Source: Prevotella sp. MA2016
Lineage (GTDB): Bacteria; Bacteroidota; Bacteroidia; Bacteroidales; Bacteroidaceae
Reading direction: 5' to 3'
Assembly (NCBI RefSeq): GCF_000619825.1
Contig: NZ_JHUW01000008.1
Span: 124,001 to 188,000, forward strand
DNA: 64,000 nt
Each line of letters opens with the position of its first letter. Positions within the stretch are counted from its first letter, which is position 1. The notes beneath the pieces were generated by a model, which worked only from the letters and a program-made list of their open reading frames with translations, had not been told where the DNA came from and ran no database searches. Made by a program: the position numbers and the translations under genes. Shown piece after piece: positions 55,680 to 63,822 of this stretch.

Positions 55680-56390
55680 TTAGAGGCTTTCTATGAAGGC
55701 TTCGGCATCGTGAAGGGTATTCAGTTTGCCTACGTCCATCAGTCTGAGGTTCTTAGCCTCGTAGCCACGAATCAGATGATCGCCACAGGCCTTCAAGTAG
55801 AAGTCCATGATAGGGAAGCGCTCTGGCCAGTCGGCCAATAGGGGTACCAATGATGGATGGAACACGTGAATGCCGGAAAAAGCGAGGTTTCGCAATTGAC
55901 CATTAGAAATGGGGCCTTTTTGTTCGCCGGTTTCGATGTTGATCCAGCCTTGCAGACGCATGGTGTCGTCGAACTGCAGATAGCGCTTGGTCTTTCGCTC
56001 ACTCACCACCAGCAGAGGTGCATCCATAGGCAGCGCCTCCAGGTCGAGATTGCTCAGGATATCCACATTATGAATCAGGATGGGCTCAGCAGGGTCGAAC
56101 AGAGGCATGGCTTTCTTGATGCCGCCACCTGTCTCCAGGAGCTCACTCGTCTCATCGCTGATGCGTATGTCGATATCAAAATAATTGTTTGCTTTGAGAT
56201 AATCCACTATCTGCTCTGCAAAATGGTGCACATTCACCACGATTCGCTCATATCCAGATAGTTTCAGTTTCTGTATCACGTGCCAAAGAAGCGGCTGCCC
56301 CCCTACCCTCACCAGTGCTTTTGGCATGGTGTCGGTCAGCGGCTTGAGCCTTGTGCCAAGCCCGGCGGCAAATATCATCGCTTGCTTCAT
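55680..56390 (-). CDS. MurU/RmlA-like sugar-phosphate nucleotidyltransferase
   Basis: A 236-residue cytosolic nucleotidyltransferase. The signature QAMIFAAGLGTRLKPLTDTMPKALVRVGGQPLL (residues 3-35) and DETSELLETGGGIKKAMPLF and IHNVDILSNLDL are characteristic of small RmlA-like enzymes, closest in layout to MurU (N-acetylmuramate-1-phosphate uridylyltransferase of cell-wall recycling). The partner sugar kinase AmgK is not adjacent, so this substrate is not proven. The start is the ATG at 56390; a longer open frame running 84 codons upstream overlaps the terminator and 3' end of the next gene and was rejected. Promoter box at 56417. Confidence 0.9.
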   Translation of the reverse strand: MKQAMIFAAGLGTRLKPLTDTMPKALVRVGGQPLLWHVIQKLKLSGYERIVVNVHHFAEQIVDYLKANNYFDIDIRISDETSELLETGGGIKKAMPLFDPAEPILIHNVDILSNLDLEALPMDAPLLVVSERKTKRYLQFDDTMRLQGWINIETGEQKGPISNGQLRNLAFSGIHVFHPSLVPLLADWPERFPIMDFYLKACGDHLIRGYEAKNLRLMDVGKLNTLHDAEAFIESL

Positions 56391-56416
56391 TGGTGCACTA
56401 TGCTTTATTTGGGTTG

Positions 56417-56424
56417 CAAAGGTA
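56417..56424 (-). promoter_or_regulatory. -7 promoter box of the nucleotidyltransferase gene
   Basis: TACCTTTG on the minus strand, 27 bases before the ATG at 56390. Confidence 0.6.
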
Positions 56425-56445
56425 GCAAAATTTTCGGAGATAAAA

Positions 56446-56490
56446 GAAAGATTGCCCCAAAATATTTCATTTGGAGCAATCTTTCTCTTT
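56446..56490 (-). terminator. Strong terminator of the beta-barrel protein gene
   Basis: On the minus strand GAAAGATTGCTCCAAA pairs over 16 positions with TTTGGGGCAATCTTTC around a short AT loop, followed by TTTTATC. Confidence 0.92.
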
Positions 56491-56508
56491 TTTAATATTA
56501 TTTTCAGA

Positions 56509-59448
56509 TTAGAACATGCGTGGACCGCCGAAGCCACCGCCACGTGGGCGTCCGCCACCGAAGCCACCGCCAAAGCCTCCACGTCCGCGACCAGGACCAC
56601 CAGGACCGCCAAAGCCACCTTGGCGTCCAGCCTTACCTCCAAACAGGTTCAGACGATAGATCACATGAACCATGCCATAGCTGGTGATGGCGTTATATTC
56701 TGTATCGCTACGCATCATGGCTGATACAGTGCTTGAGATGGTCGACTGGTTGTGCAGGATATCATAGAGCTGCAGTGAGATGGTGAGTGGTTTGCCGCGC
56801 AGGAAGCTCTGTGAGAGCTGGGCATTCCAGATCAGCTCGTTGGTGTTCATCGAGGCATCATAGTAACCACGACGACTCTGCATATTCATGTTGGTGGTGA
56901 GCGATGTGCCCCAAGGAGCCGTCACGCCAATCATACCGCCATAAGAGAACTGCCAGGTGTCCAGGTTGTTGTTGGTCTGCAGCTCACTGCGGTTGCGGTT
57001 GTAGTTCACCGATCCGTTGAGCTCAATCTCCAACCAGTCGTTACGATAGCTGGCAGCCAGTCGCTCCATCACTGTGGTAGTCTTGGTCACCGACTTCGCA
57101 TCACTCTTACCATCGTTCACAAAACCTACGTTGTGCACATAACCGAAGTTGGTAAAGGTGTTCACGTTGAAGTAGCCAGCCGAGTCGATGGCAGTGTTAA
57201 ACATAAAGCCCACGTTGGCATTCCAGTTACCGTTCACGTTCTCAGGGCGCGACATACGACCACCACCTTCCAGCAGGGTTATCTTGTTGGCAATAGAGTT
57301 TGAGGTCGTTGTGAAGTTTACAAACGTCATCACCGCACGCTGATGCTTCTGGAAATAGTCATTATAGAAGAGGTTGAAATTCTGACGGAACGAAGGCTTC
57401 AGTCCGGGGTTACCTCGTGTAATGTTCAGGGGGTCGGTGTTGTCTTCAATATCCAGCAGATCACTCATCGATGGCTGCGAGGTGTTGGCACGATAGGTGA
57501 AGCGCAACTGACCAGTCTGCGACTTCTTCCAGCGGAAGTCCATCGTAGGTGCAAAGTTGGTCACTGTGCGGGTGGTATCAGCATGGATACCCTTGAAATT
57601 CTGAATGAAGTGCGACTTCTGAGGCACCATCTGCACACCCACGTTGAAGGTGTATGAGTTGCGAACGATGCGCAGCATCAACTCAGCAGTATGGATATAG
57701 TTCTGGTATTCCGAATAGCGGCTCTGGCTATCATCGCGATAAGGATCGAGCGAAGTGATACGGCCGAACTGGTTCAGATACTCATCCCATGAGCGATAAC
57801 CGCCATACCAGTCTGCCACTGGGTCGATCATGCTGAAATCATAAGTGCCGCGATCGCTCTTCTGGAAGCGATACTGATACTGGTAGCTGAACTGCAGATA
57901 GGTGCGAGGCAGAATAGGCTCGCTATAAGTGATGCGTGCGCTATAGTTCCAGTTCTTGGTAGGCGTGATAGAATAGCGACGGGTGGTAGAATCGTTTGAG
58001 AGAACACCCAGAGTATAATACTGGATCAAGCTGTTAGATATCTGCTTGCTGGTGCCATCACTCCAACCGGCATTCAACTGCACAGTGATGTTACGACCAT
58101 TGTTACTGAGACGACGGTTGAACTGCAACATACCATTCAGATTCTTTGAGTCGCTATACGACACATTGGTCTGACTGCGGTCGTTCAACAGGATATTGGT
58201 GAGTTCGTCCAACTGATCCAGTGGGTTCACAATCGCTTTGTTATCATAAGGATTGGCATTGAACGAAGCCTCCGTGCTGCCGTTATCGCCATCGTTGCTA
58301 TTGAAGCGCAGGTTCGGTCGGAACATGATGTTAGTCATCGAGTCGGGTGTCCACTCCAGTCGCATCTGTGCATTCCAGTTGTTAGAACGTGTGAAGTTCT
58401 GCGAGATGCTATTACCAAACTGCGAGTTTGTAGCACTGAACATGGTTTCACTGGTACGCTTTGAGAAGGCATCGCCATCGCTGTGGTTCCAGCGCACGCT
58501 TCCATCCAGCTTCAGCTTACCAGTATTTTCATAGTTCAGGTTCACACCTGTCATCTTATTGGCAGTCAGTCCCTGGCGTCCACCGCCCCAACGGCCACCA
58601 CCGCCACCACCGGGGAATCCCATGTCGTTGGTGTTGTTGGCATTGGTCATCAGGAACACCTTGAAGTCGTTCTGCATCACACCACCGAAGATACGTCCGG
58701 CATAGCGGTTCTTAGTACCAGCAGCCAGGTCGGCATTCACCATGACGCCCTTGTTCATACCTGCCTTGATACCAAAGTCGAGCACAGTCTCCTCCTCACC
58801 ATCGTCGATACCACTCACGCGAGCCAGATCACTCTTCTGGTCGTATGCCTTAATGCGGTCGATGATGTTGGTAGGCAGGTTCTTCATGGCAGTTTTGGTG
58901 TCGCCCACCATAAACTCCTTACCATCCACCAGGATCTTCTTCACCTCCTTACCATTGATTTTGATGGTACCATCGTCGCTCACCTCAGCACCGGGCAGTC
59001 GCTTCACCAGCTCCTCTACTACCGATCCCTCAGGTGTGCGAAAGGCAGTGGCATTATATACAAAGGTGTCGGCCTTCAGCGTCACCTTCGAGGCGCGTGC
59101 TGTCACTGTGGCCCCCTTCAGCATGATGGCATCCGGAGCCAGCGAGATGGTGCCGGCATTATAGCCCTTACCATCCTTCAGCGTAAACTTCTTGGTATAG
59201 GTTTTAAAACCCACGTATGTAATCTTCAGGGTGAAAGAGCCATCATTAGGCACAGAGATACGGAAAGCACCATCTGTATTGGTGACAGCGTTGGCCACTA
59301 CTTTCTCTCCAGCGAGAATAGAGGCTGTAGCCTGAATCACGGCATCCTGCGTATCCTGCTCAATCACTTTACCTGAAACCACGCGCTGCGCGTGTACTGA
59401 CAAAACCGTTAACATCACGGTGATTACGATTAGCAATAATCTTCTCAT
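56509..59448 (-). CDS. TonB-dependent-receptor-like outer-membrane beta-barrel protein with Gly/Arg-rich tail
   Basis: A 979-residue outer-membrane protein: signal MRRLLLIVITVMLTVLSVHA, a carboxypeptidase-regulatory-like domain (about 22-105, VVSGKVIEQDTQDAVIQATASILA), a plug-like domain (about 115-220; VVEELVKRLPGAEVSDDGTI and KEVKKILVDGKEFMVGD, characteristic of OMP_b-brl_3 proteins) and a long barrel. Two glycine-rich segments are notable: GFPGGGGGGRWGGGRQG around residue 280 and a C-terminal tail of about 45 residues with RGRGGFGGG- and GGGRPRGGGFGG-type repeats that replaces the usual aromatic ending. Substrate unknown. I see no exact TAnnTTTG box upstream. Confidence 0.9.
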   Translation of the reverse strand: MRRLLLIVITVMLTVLSVHAQRVVSGKVIEQDTQDAVIQATASILAGEKVVANAVTNTDGAFRISVPNDGSFTLKITYVGFKTYTKKFTLKDGKGYNAGTISLAPDAIMLKGATVTARASKVTLKADTFVYNATAFRTPEGSVVEELVKRLPGAEVSDDGTIKINGKEVKKILVDGKEFMVGDTKTAMKNLPTNIIDRIKAYDQKSDLARVSGIDDGEEETVLDFGIKAGMNKGVMVNADLAAGTKNRYAGRIFGGVMQNDFKVFLMTNANNTNDMGFPGGGGGGRWGGGRQGLTANKMTGVNLNYENTGKLKLDGSVRWNHSDGDAFSKRTSETMFSATNSQFGNSISQNFTRSNNWNAQMRLEWTPDSMTNIMFRPNLRFNSNDGDNGSTEASFNANPYDNKAIVNPLDQLDELTNILLNDRSQTNVSYSDSKNLNGMLQFNRRLSNNGRNITVQLNAGWSDGTSKQISNSLIQYYTLGVLSNDSTTRRYSITPTKNWNYSARITYSEPILPRTYLQFSYQYQYRFQKSDRGTYDFSMIDPVADWYGGYRSWDEYLNQFGRITSLDPYRDDSQSRYSEYQNYIHTAELMLRIVRNSYTFNVGVQMVPQKSHFIQNFKGIHADTTRTVTNFAPTMDFRWKKSQTGQLRFTYRANTSQPSMSDLLDIEDNTDPLNITRGNPGLKPSFRQNFNLFYNDYFQKHQRAVMTFVNFTTTSNSIANKITLLEGGGRMSRPENVNGNWNANVGFMFNTAIDSAGYFNVNTFTNFGYVHNVGFVNDGKSDAKSVTKTTTVMERLAASYRNDWLEIELNGSVNYNRNRSELQTNNNLDTWQFSYGGMIGVTAPWGTSLTTNMNMQSRRGYYDASMNTNELIWNAQLSQSFLRGKPLTISLQLYDILHNQSTISSTVSAMMRSDTEYNAITSYGMVHVIYRLNLFGGKAGRQGGFGGPGGPGRGRGGFGGGFGGGRPRGGGFGGPRMF

Positions 59449-59557
59449 TGTTACTTTTTTCTATGTTTTTTTGAATGTTTGACGCGGTTTTAGAAAAAAA
59501 GTTTAACCTAGTGAGTTAATTTTTCACGATTATTGTAACGTTTTTAAAAAAAAGTGT

Positions 59558-59565
59558 TATCTTTG
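59558..59565 (+). promoter_or_regulatory. -7 promoter box of aroB
   Basis: TATCTTTG, 43 bases before the ATG at 59608. Confidence 0.6.
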
Positions 59566-59607
59566 CATCCGAAATAAAAAAATTAAAGGTCAACTTTGGC
59601 ACCAACA

Positions 59608-60657
59608 ATGAATCTACAGAAAGTGATCATATCCGAACACTTGGACCGCGCACTCACCGAGTCCATCTCAGAGTGCGAGCCTGACAAGGTATTTGTCTTA
59701 GCCGACGATACCACCGCGCGTTGCTGTCTGCCAGTAGTAGAGCGTTTTGAGTGCTTGCGCGATGCTCATCGCATTGTGATAATGCCCACTGATAGCCACA
59801 AGGACCTTACATCACTGAGCCACGTATGGCAGTCGCTGAGCGAAGGCGGCGCCACCCGTCACACCTTACTTATTAATATAGGCGGTGGCATGGTCACCGA
59901 TCTGGGTGGTTTTGCAGCCTCAACCTTCAAGCGTGGCATCAACTACATCAATATCCCCACCACCCTGCTGTCGATGGTCGATGCATCGGTAGGTGGCAAG
60001 ACAGGCATCAATTTCTTAGGTCTGAAAAACGAGATTGGCGTGTTCAACAATGCCAAGAGCGTGATTCTCGACACAGAATTTCTAAAAACCCTCGACACTG
60101 AGAATTTGCTATCCGGCTATGCCGAAATGCTGAAGCATGGCCTTATCTCCGACGAGCACATGCTGGGCCAACTGCTGTCGTTCGACATCGAGCAGCCCAA
60201 CCTGGAGCTGTTGAAGCAGATGGTAGCCGACTCAGTAGCTGTCAAGCAGCGCATCGTGACCGACGACCCTACCGAGAAGGGCATCCGCAAGGCACTTAAC
60301 CTGGGGCACACCGCAGGTCACGCTTTCGAATCCTTTGCGCTGAAGCATCAACCTGTGCTGCATGGCTATGCAGTGGCATGGGGTCTGATTGTAGAGCTCT
60401 ATCTGAGCGTCATCAAGACAGGCTTCCCCACCAGTAAGATGCGCCAAACCGTCAGATTCATTCTCGACCACTATGGTAAAATGAATATCACGTGCGATGA
60501 CTATCCAATCCTATTGGAATTCATGACGCACGACAAAAAGAATATAGCCGGCATCATCAATTTCACGCTGCTGGAAAGTGTAGGAGGTATCCGCATCGAC
60601 CAGACGGCTACAAGAGATGAGATCTATGAAGCATTCGACTTCTATAGAGAGAGCTAG
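59608..60657 (+). CDS. aroB: 3-dehydroquinate synthase
   Basis: A 349-residue shikimate-pathway enzyme turning DAHP into 3-dehydroquinate (NAD- and metal-dependent). Motifs: LINIGGGMVTDLGGFAASTFKRGI (NAD binding, about 88-112), INIPTTLLSMVDASVGGKTGINFLGLKNEIGVF, GYAEMLKHGLI and the metal-binding His residues in LNLGHTAGHAFESF and LHGYAVAWGL. Length normal. The start is the ATG at 59608; an in-frame TTG four codons upstream is not preferred. Followed by a hairpin terminator, convergent with the men operon. Shikimate supplies chorismate, the precursor of the menaquinone made by the neighbouring men genes. Confidence 0.97.
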   Translation: MNLQKVIISEHLDRALTESISECEPDKVFVLADDTTARCCLPVVERFECLRDAHRIVIMPTDSHKDLTSLSHVWQSLSEGGATRHTLLINIGGGMVTDLGGFAASTFKRGINYINIPTTLLSMVDASVGGKTGINFLGLKNEIGVFNNAKSVILDTEFLKTLDTENLLSGYAEMLKHGLISDEHMLGQLLSFDIEQPNLELLKQMVADSVAVKQRIVTDDPTEKGIRKALNLGHTAGHAFESFALKHQPVLHGYAVAWGLIVELYLSVIKTGFPTSKMRQTVRFILDHYGKMNITCDDYPILLEFMTHDKKNIAGIINFTLLESVGGIRIDQTATRDEIYEAFDFYRES

Positions 60658-60723
60658 CTGTAATATGTGTTATCCAAGAACCAATTCAACTTAATAGACC
60701 TAATCGTATTACTAACTAATCAG

Positions 60724-60757
60724 GGTGGGGCCGCTCGAGAGAGTAGCCCCATCTACT
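60724..60757. terminator. Terminator between aroB and menE
   Basis: GGTGGGGC-CGCTC pairs with GAGTA-GCCCCATC around GAGA, followed by TACTTTT. Confidence 0.85.
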
Positions 60758-60767
60758 TTTATCTATA

Positions 60768-61745
60768 CTATGTCTTTAATAATACTATGTCTTGAGCTTT
60801 TTGGCGGGCAGGCTTGCCGGTCTCTGTCAGTGGAATCTGTGCCACATGCACATAGTCCTTGGGTTGATGGTATTTCTGCAGATGGGCCTCGCAGATGGCT
60901 TTGGCCTCAGCTGTGCTGCCCTCAGTCAGCAGCACCACCACCTCGCCAAACTTCTCATCCCGTCGCTTCGTAATTATATAAGGTACGCGCATGTGAGGTT
61001 TCAACTGTCGCTCCACCTCCTCTATCTGTATTTTGATGCCCCCCGAACAAATCACGTTGTCCTTTCTGCCCACGATACGGAACTGTCCTGTAGGCGAGAA
61101 GGTCACGATATCATTGGTGATGAGCGTCTGCGCACATACCTCAGGAGCATCAATCACCAGACAGCCCTCGGCCGTCTGACTCAACTTCACTGTCGGGAAA
61201 GGCGTGTACCACTCCGAGGCCTCAGGTCCGCTGATGCGCCGTAGTGCGATATGCGATAAAGTCTCTGTCATGCCATAGGTGCTCCACACTGCATGGGGAA
61301 ATGTGCGCAACTCTTTTTCCATAGCTTCGTCGATGGCGCCACCACCGATAATCAGATGACGTATCTGCTTCAGGCGCTCCTTCTCCTCAGGCACCTGCAG
61401 TGAGTTATACACCTGCATGGGCACCATGGCGGCGAAAGAGAGTGGAGAGTGGAGAGTGGAGAGTTGGGAGTTATTTAGTGGATGACCCGTGGGGGGTACT
61501 TCGATGAGTTTCAGTCCACGCTCTATGGCGCGCACCACCATCATCTTTCCAGCGATATAGTCTGTGCTCATGCAGAGCAAGGCCGTGTCGCCCGGCTTCA
61601 GTCCCAGGAAGTCACAGGTGATACGGGCAGAGTTCAGCATCCTGCGTTTCTCCACCAGCATCCGTTTCGGTTCCCCCGTACTCCCCGACGTCTTCACCTC
61701 CACATACGCCGACTCATTATTCCACTCGTCTAAAAAATTACTCAT
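60768..61745 (-). CDS. menE: O-succinylbenzoate-CoA ligase
   Basis: A 325-residue AMP-forming ligase (short, as in Bacteroidetes MenE, against about 450-490 in other phyla) that makes OSB-CoA in menaquinone synthesis. ANL-superfamily motifs: VKTSGSTGEPKRMLVEKRRML (P-loop, residue about 13-33), WSTYGMTETLSHIALRR, GQFRIVGRKDNVICSGGIKIQIEEVE, and the C-terminal catalytic Lys in LTETGKPARQKAQD. Residues about 98-110 (NNSQLSTLHSPLS) are encoded by a 7-base tandem repeat and look like an extra loop. The start is the ATG at 61745; an upstream extension lacks homology. Last gene of the menD-B-C-E operon. Confidence 0.93.
   Translation of the reverse strand: MSNFLDEWNNESAYVEVKTSGSTGEPKRMLVEKRRMLNSARITCDFLGLKPGDTALLCMSTDYIAGKMMVVRAIERGLKLIEVPPTGHPLNNSQLSTLHSPLSFAAMVPMQVYNSLQVPEEKERLKQIRHLIIGGGAIDEAMEKELRTFPHAVWSTYGMTETLSHIALRRISGPEASEWYTPFPTVKLSQTAEGCLVIDAPEVCAQTLITNDIVTFSPTGQFRIVGRKDNVICSGGIKIQIEEVERQLKPHMRVPYIITKRRDEKFGEVVVLLTEGSTAEAKAICEAHLQKYHQPKDYVHVAQIPLTETGKPARQKAQDIVLLKT
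61438..61472 (-). repeat. Heptanucleotide repeat (ACTCTCC) in frame inside menE
   Basis: Four GAGAGTG/T units (plus strand) and a fifth, GGGAGTT, with exact 7-base period inside the coding sequence. Encodes the low-complexity loop NSQLSTLHSPLS. Confidence 0.9.
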
Positions 61746-61819
61746 CTTCTTTTTATTTTGATAATAAGAACAAAAGAACATATTTTTCGCACCATATGCA
61801 GCGCAGCCTTATTATGTCC

Positions 61820-61883
61820 TTATGTTCTTTTTATCTAAGAATATCTTATGTTCTTTTTATCTAAGAAACATTTTATCTAAGAA
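61820..61883. repeat. Direct repeats across the menC stop and the menC-menE gap
   Basis: A 22-base unit (plus strand TTATGTTCTTTTTATCTAAGAA) occurs at 61820 and 61846, and its last 13 bases recur at 61871-61883, where they contain the menC stop codon. The unit also has an inverted counterpart (AAAGAACATA) at 61774-61783 just upstream of menE. Confidence 0.88.
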
Positions 61884-62913
61884 ACAACATGTCGCCTTGG
61901 ATAGTGAGGGGCATGGGGATGTTATCCGTGAAGAGTTGTCCTGTGCCCAGGCCCTGCGGCATGGTGATGTTATCGCCATACACATCCGACGCAAACTGTG
62001 CGATAGCATTCAGTCCGATGTTACTCTCAAGCGCCGATGTGATCCACGAGCCGATGCCCATCTCACGCGCCGTGTCTATCCACTCCCTGCATCCGCTCAT
62101 ACCACCATGCAGCGATGGCTTCAGGATGATATAGCGTGGTTTGATCATAGACAGCATGTGCTGTTTCATCTCAGGGTTGTTCACCCCTATCAGCTCCTCG
62201 TCGAGGGCGATAGGCAGTGGCGACTCTCTGCAGAGGTCAGCCATATAGGCCCATTGTCCCTGTTTGATAGGTTGTTCGATAGAATGGATATTATATTGCG
62301 ACAGCAGTTCAAGCTTATACAGCGCCTCGTCATACGTGAATCCGCCATTAGCATCCAGTCGCAGCTCCACCTCATGATGCGAGAAGCGATCGCGGATACG
62401 CTTCACCAAGTCGAGTTCCTTGTCAAAGTCGATAGCACCAATCTTCAGTTTCACACAACGGAAGCCCAGCTTCAGTTTCTCCTCCATGCGCTGCAGCATC
62501 TCCTCGTAGTTGCCCATCCACACCAGTCCGTTGATGGGGATACCCACCTCGCCACGTGCAAAAGCGGTATCAAAGAGTATATCACCCTTACCACCCTGTT
62601 TGGCAGCTTGTAGCGAAAGCGCAGCCGACTCCAATCCAAACAACATCGAAGGATAGTCGCGCATGGCATCGATATCTATCTCACCTTTGGTGCAGAATGC
62701 CTCGCAGAACGCATTCAGTTTAGCCTCATACTGCTCATCAGGCATGGCATCGCAACTCAAATCAGGCAGTGGAGCACACTCCCCCACGCCATGCCAATCA
62801 CCATCCGAAAGATGAATGAGCCAAATCTTACGTGTTAAATACACCCCACGCGAAGTCCCCGCCGGCTGTTTAAAATGGAGCACTTTCGCAGACACATTAA
62901 CTTTTATAGACAT
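61873..62913 (-). CDS. menC: O-succinylbenzoate synthase
   Basis: A 346-residue enolase-superfamily enzyme that dehydrates SHCHC to o-succinylbenzoate. Family residues: FRCVKLKIGAIDFDKE (KxK catalytic lysine, about 135), ELRLDANGGFTYDEAL (metal Asp about 172), HSIEQPIKQGQW (metal Glu), PIALDEELIGVN (metal Asp), and RYIILKPSLHGGMSG (second catalytic lysine about 250). The C-terminal TSALESNIGLNAIAQFA is typical. Complete. Stop codon embedded in a direct repeat (61871-61883). Middle of the men operon; 57 bases after menB. Confidence 0.95.
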   Translation of the reverse strand: MSIKVNVSAKVLHFKQPAGTSRGVYLTRKIWLIHLSDGDWHGVGECAPLPDLSCDAMPDEQYEAKLNAFCEAFCTKGEIDIDAMRDYPSMLFGLESAALSLQAAKQGGKGDILFDTAFARGEVGIPINGLVWMGNYEEMLQRMEEKLKLGFRCVKLKIGAIDFDKELDLVKRIRDRFSHHEVELRLDANGGFTYDEALYKLELLSQYNIHSIEQPIKQGQWAYMADLCRESPLPIALDEELIGVNNPEMKQHMLSMIKPRYIILKPSLHGGMSGCREWIDTAREMGIGSWITSALESNIGLNAIAQFASDVYGDNITMPQGLGTGQLFTDNIPMPLTIQGDMLFLR

Positions 62914-62970
62914 AATATCTTTAACATGTTAATTTGTTACTCTGTCTTTAAAATAATACTATGTCTTTTC

Positions 62971-63822
62971 CTATGGCAGTTTCGGGTACTTTTTAAAGTT
63001 GGGTTTACGCTTTTCCAGGAACGCTTTGCCACCCTCTTGTGCTTCGTCTAGGAAGTAATAGAGCATCGTGCAGTCGCCTGCCAACTCCTGGATACCAGCC
63101 TGACCATCCAACTCTGCGTTGAGACCAGCCTTGATCATGCGCAGTGCCAGTGGCGAGCGTTCCATCATGGTCTCAGCCCATTCCACACACTCATCCTCCA
63201 GTCGTTCGATAGGCACCACCTTGTTCACCATCCCCATATCCTCAGCCTCCTTGGCCGAATACTGGCGACACATGAACCATATCTCTCGCGCCTTTTTCTG
63301 TCCCACGATACGCGCCAGATACGACGATCCGAAGCCCGCATCAAACGAGCCCACCTTAGGCCCAGTCTGTCCGAAGATAGCATTCTCCGAAGCAATGGTC
63401 AGGTCGCACACCAGGTGCAACACATGTCCACCACCGATGGCATAACCATTCACCATGGCAATCACCGGTTTGGGCAGACGTCTTATCTGCATCTGCACGT
63501 CGAGCACGCTCAGTCGCGGCACACCTGCTTCATCCACATAGCCGCCACGCCCTTTCACGTGCATGTCGCCTCCCGAGCAGAAGGCATGCTTCACGTCGGC
63601 CAGCGTCTTTCCTTCGGGCACCTCACTCATGGCACCCGTCAGCAGCACCACGCTGATGTTCTGCATCTCGCGCGCCATAGCAAAAGCCTGACTCAGCTCC
63701 CAAGTGGTCTTGGGGGTGAAAGCGTTGCGATAACGCGGACGGTTGATGGTTATCTTAGCGATACCATTATACTCTTCGAATAAAATCTCCTCAAACTTTC
63801 TTATCGTTTGCCAATTTCTCAT
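62971..63822 (-). CDS. menB: 1,4-dihydroxy-2-naphthoyl-CoA synthase
   Basis: A 283-residue crotonase-family enzyme closing the naphthoate ring from OSB-CoA. Motifs: [40 protein letters not shown] (oxyanion hole, about residue 83-103), [42 protein letters not shown] core (about 127-165) and [22 protein letters not shown]. Complete length. The ATG lies 32 bases inside the menD 3' end in another frame. Its downstream gap shares a 22-24-base sequence with the menE 3' end. Confidence 0.96.
   Translation of the reverse strand: MRNWQTIRKFEEILFEEYNGIAKITINRPRYRNAFTPKTTWELSQAFAMAREMQNISVVLLTGAMSEVPEGKTLADVKHAFCSGGDMHVKGRGGYVDEAGVPRLSVLDVQMQIRRLPKPVIAMVNGYAIGGGHVLHLVCDLTIASENAIFGQTGPKVGSFDAGFGSSYLARIVGQKKAREIWFMCRQYSAKEAEDMGMVNKVVPIERLEDECVEWAETMMERSPLALRMIKAGLNAELDGQAGIQELAGDCTMLYYFLDEAQEGGKAFLEKRKPNFKKYPKLP

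Noticed and set aside
56391..56642. N-terminal extension of the nucleotidyltransferase
   Set aside because: It runs through the promoter box and the neighbour's terminator; the conserved N-terminus begins at 56390.
58483..59376. A long plus-strand frame opposite the beta-barrel gene
   Set aside because: Antisense shadow of a clear outer-membrane protein; no family motif.
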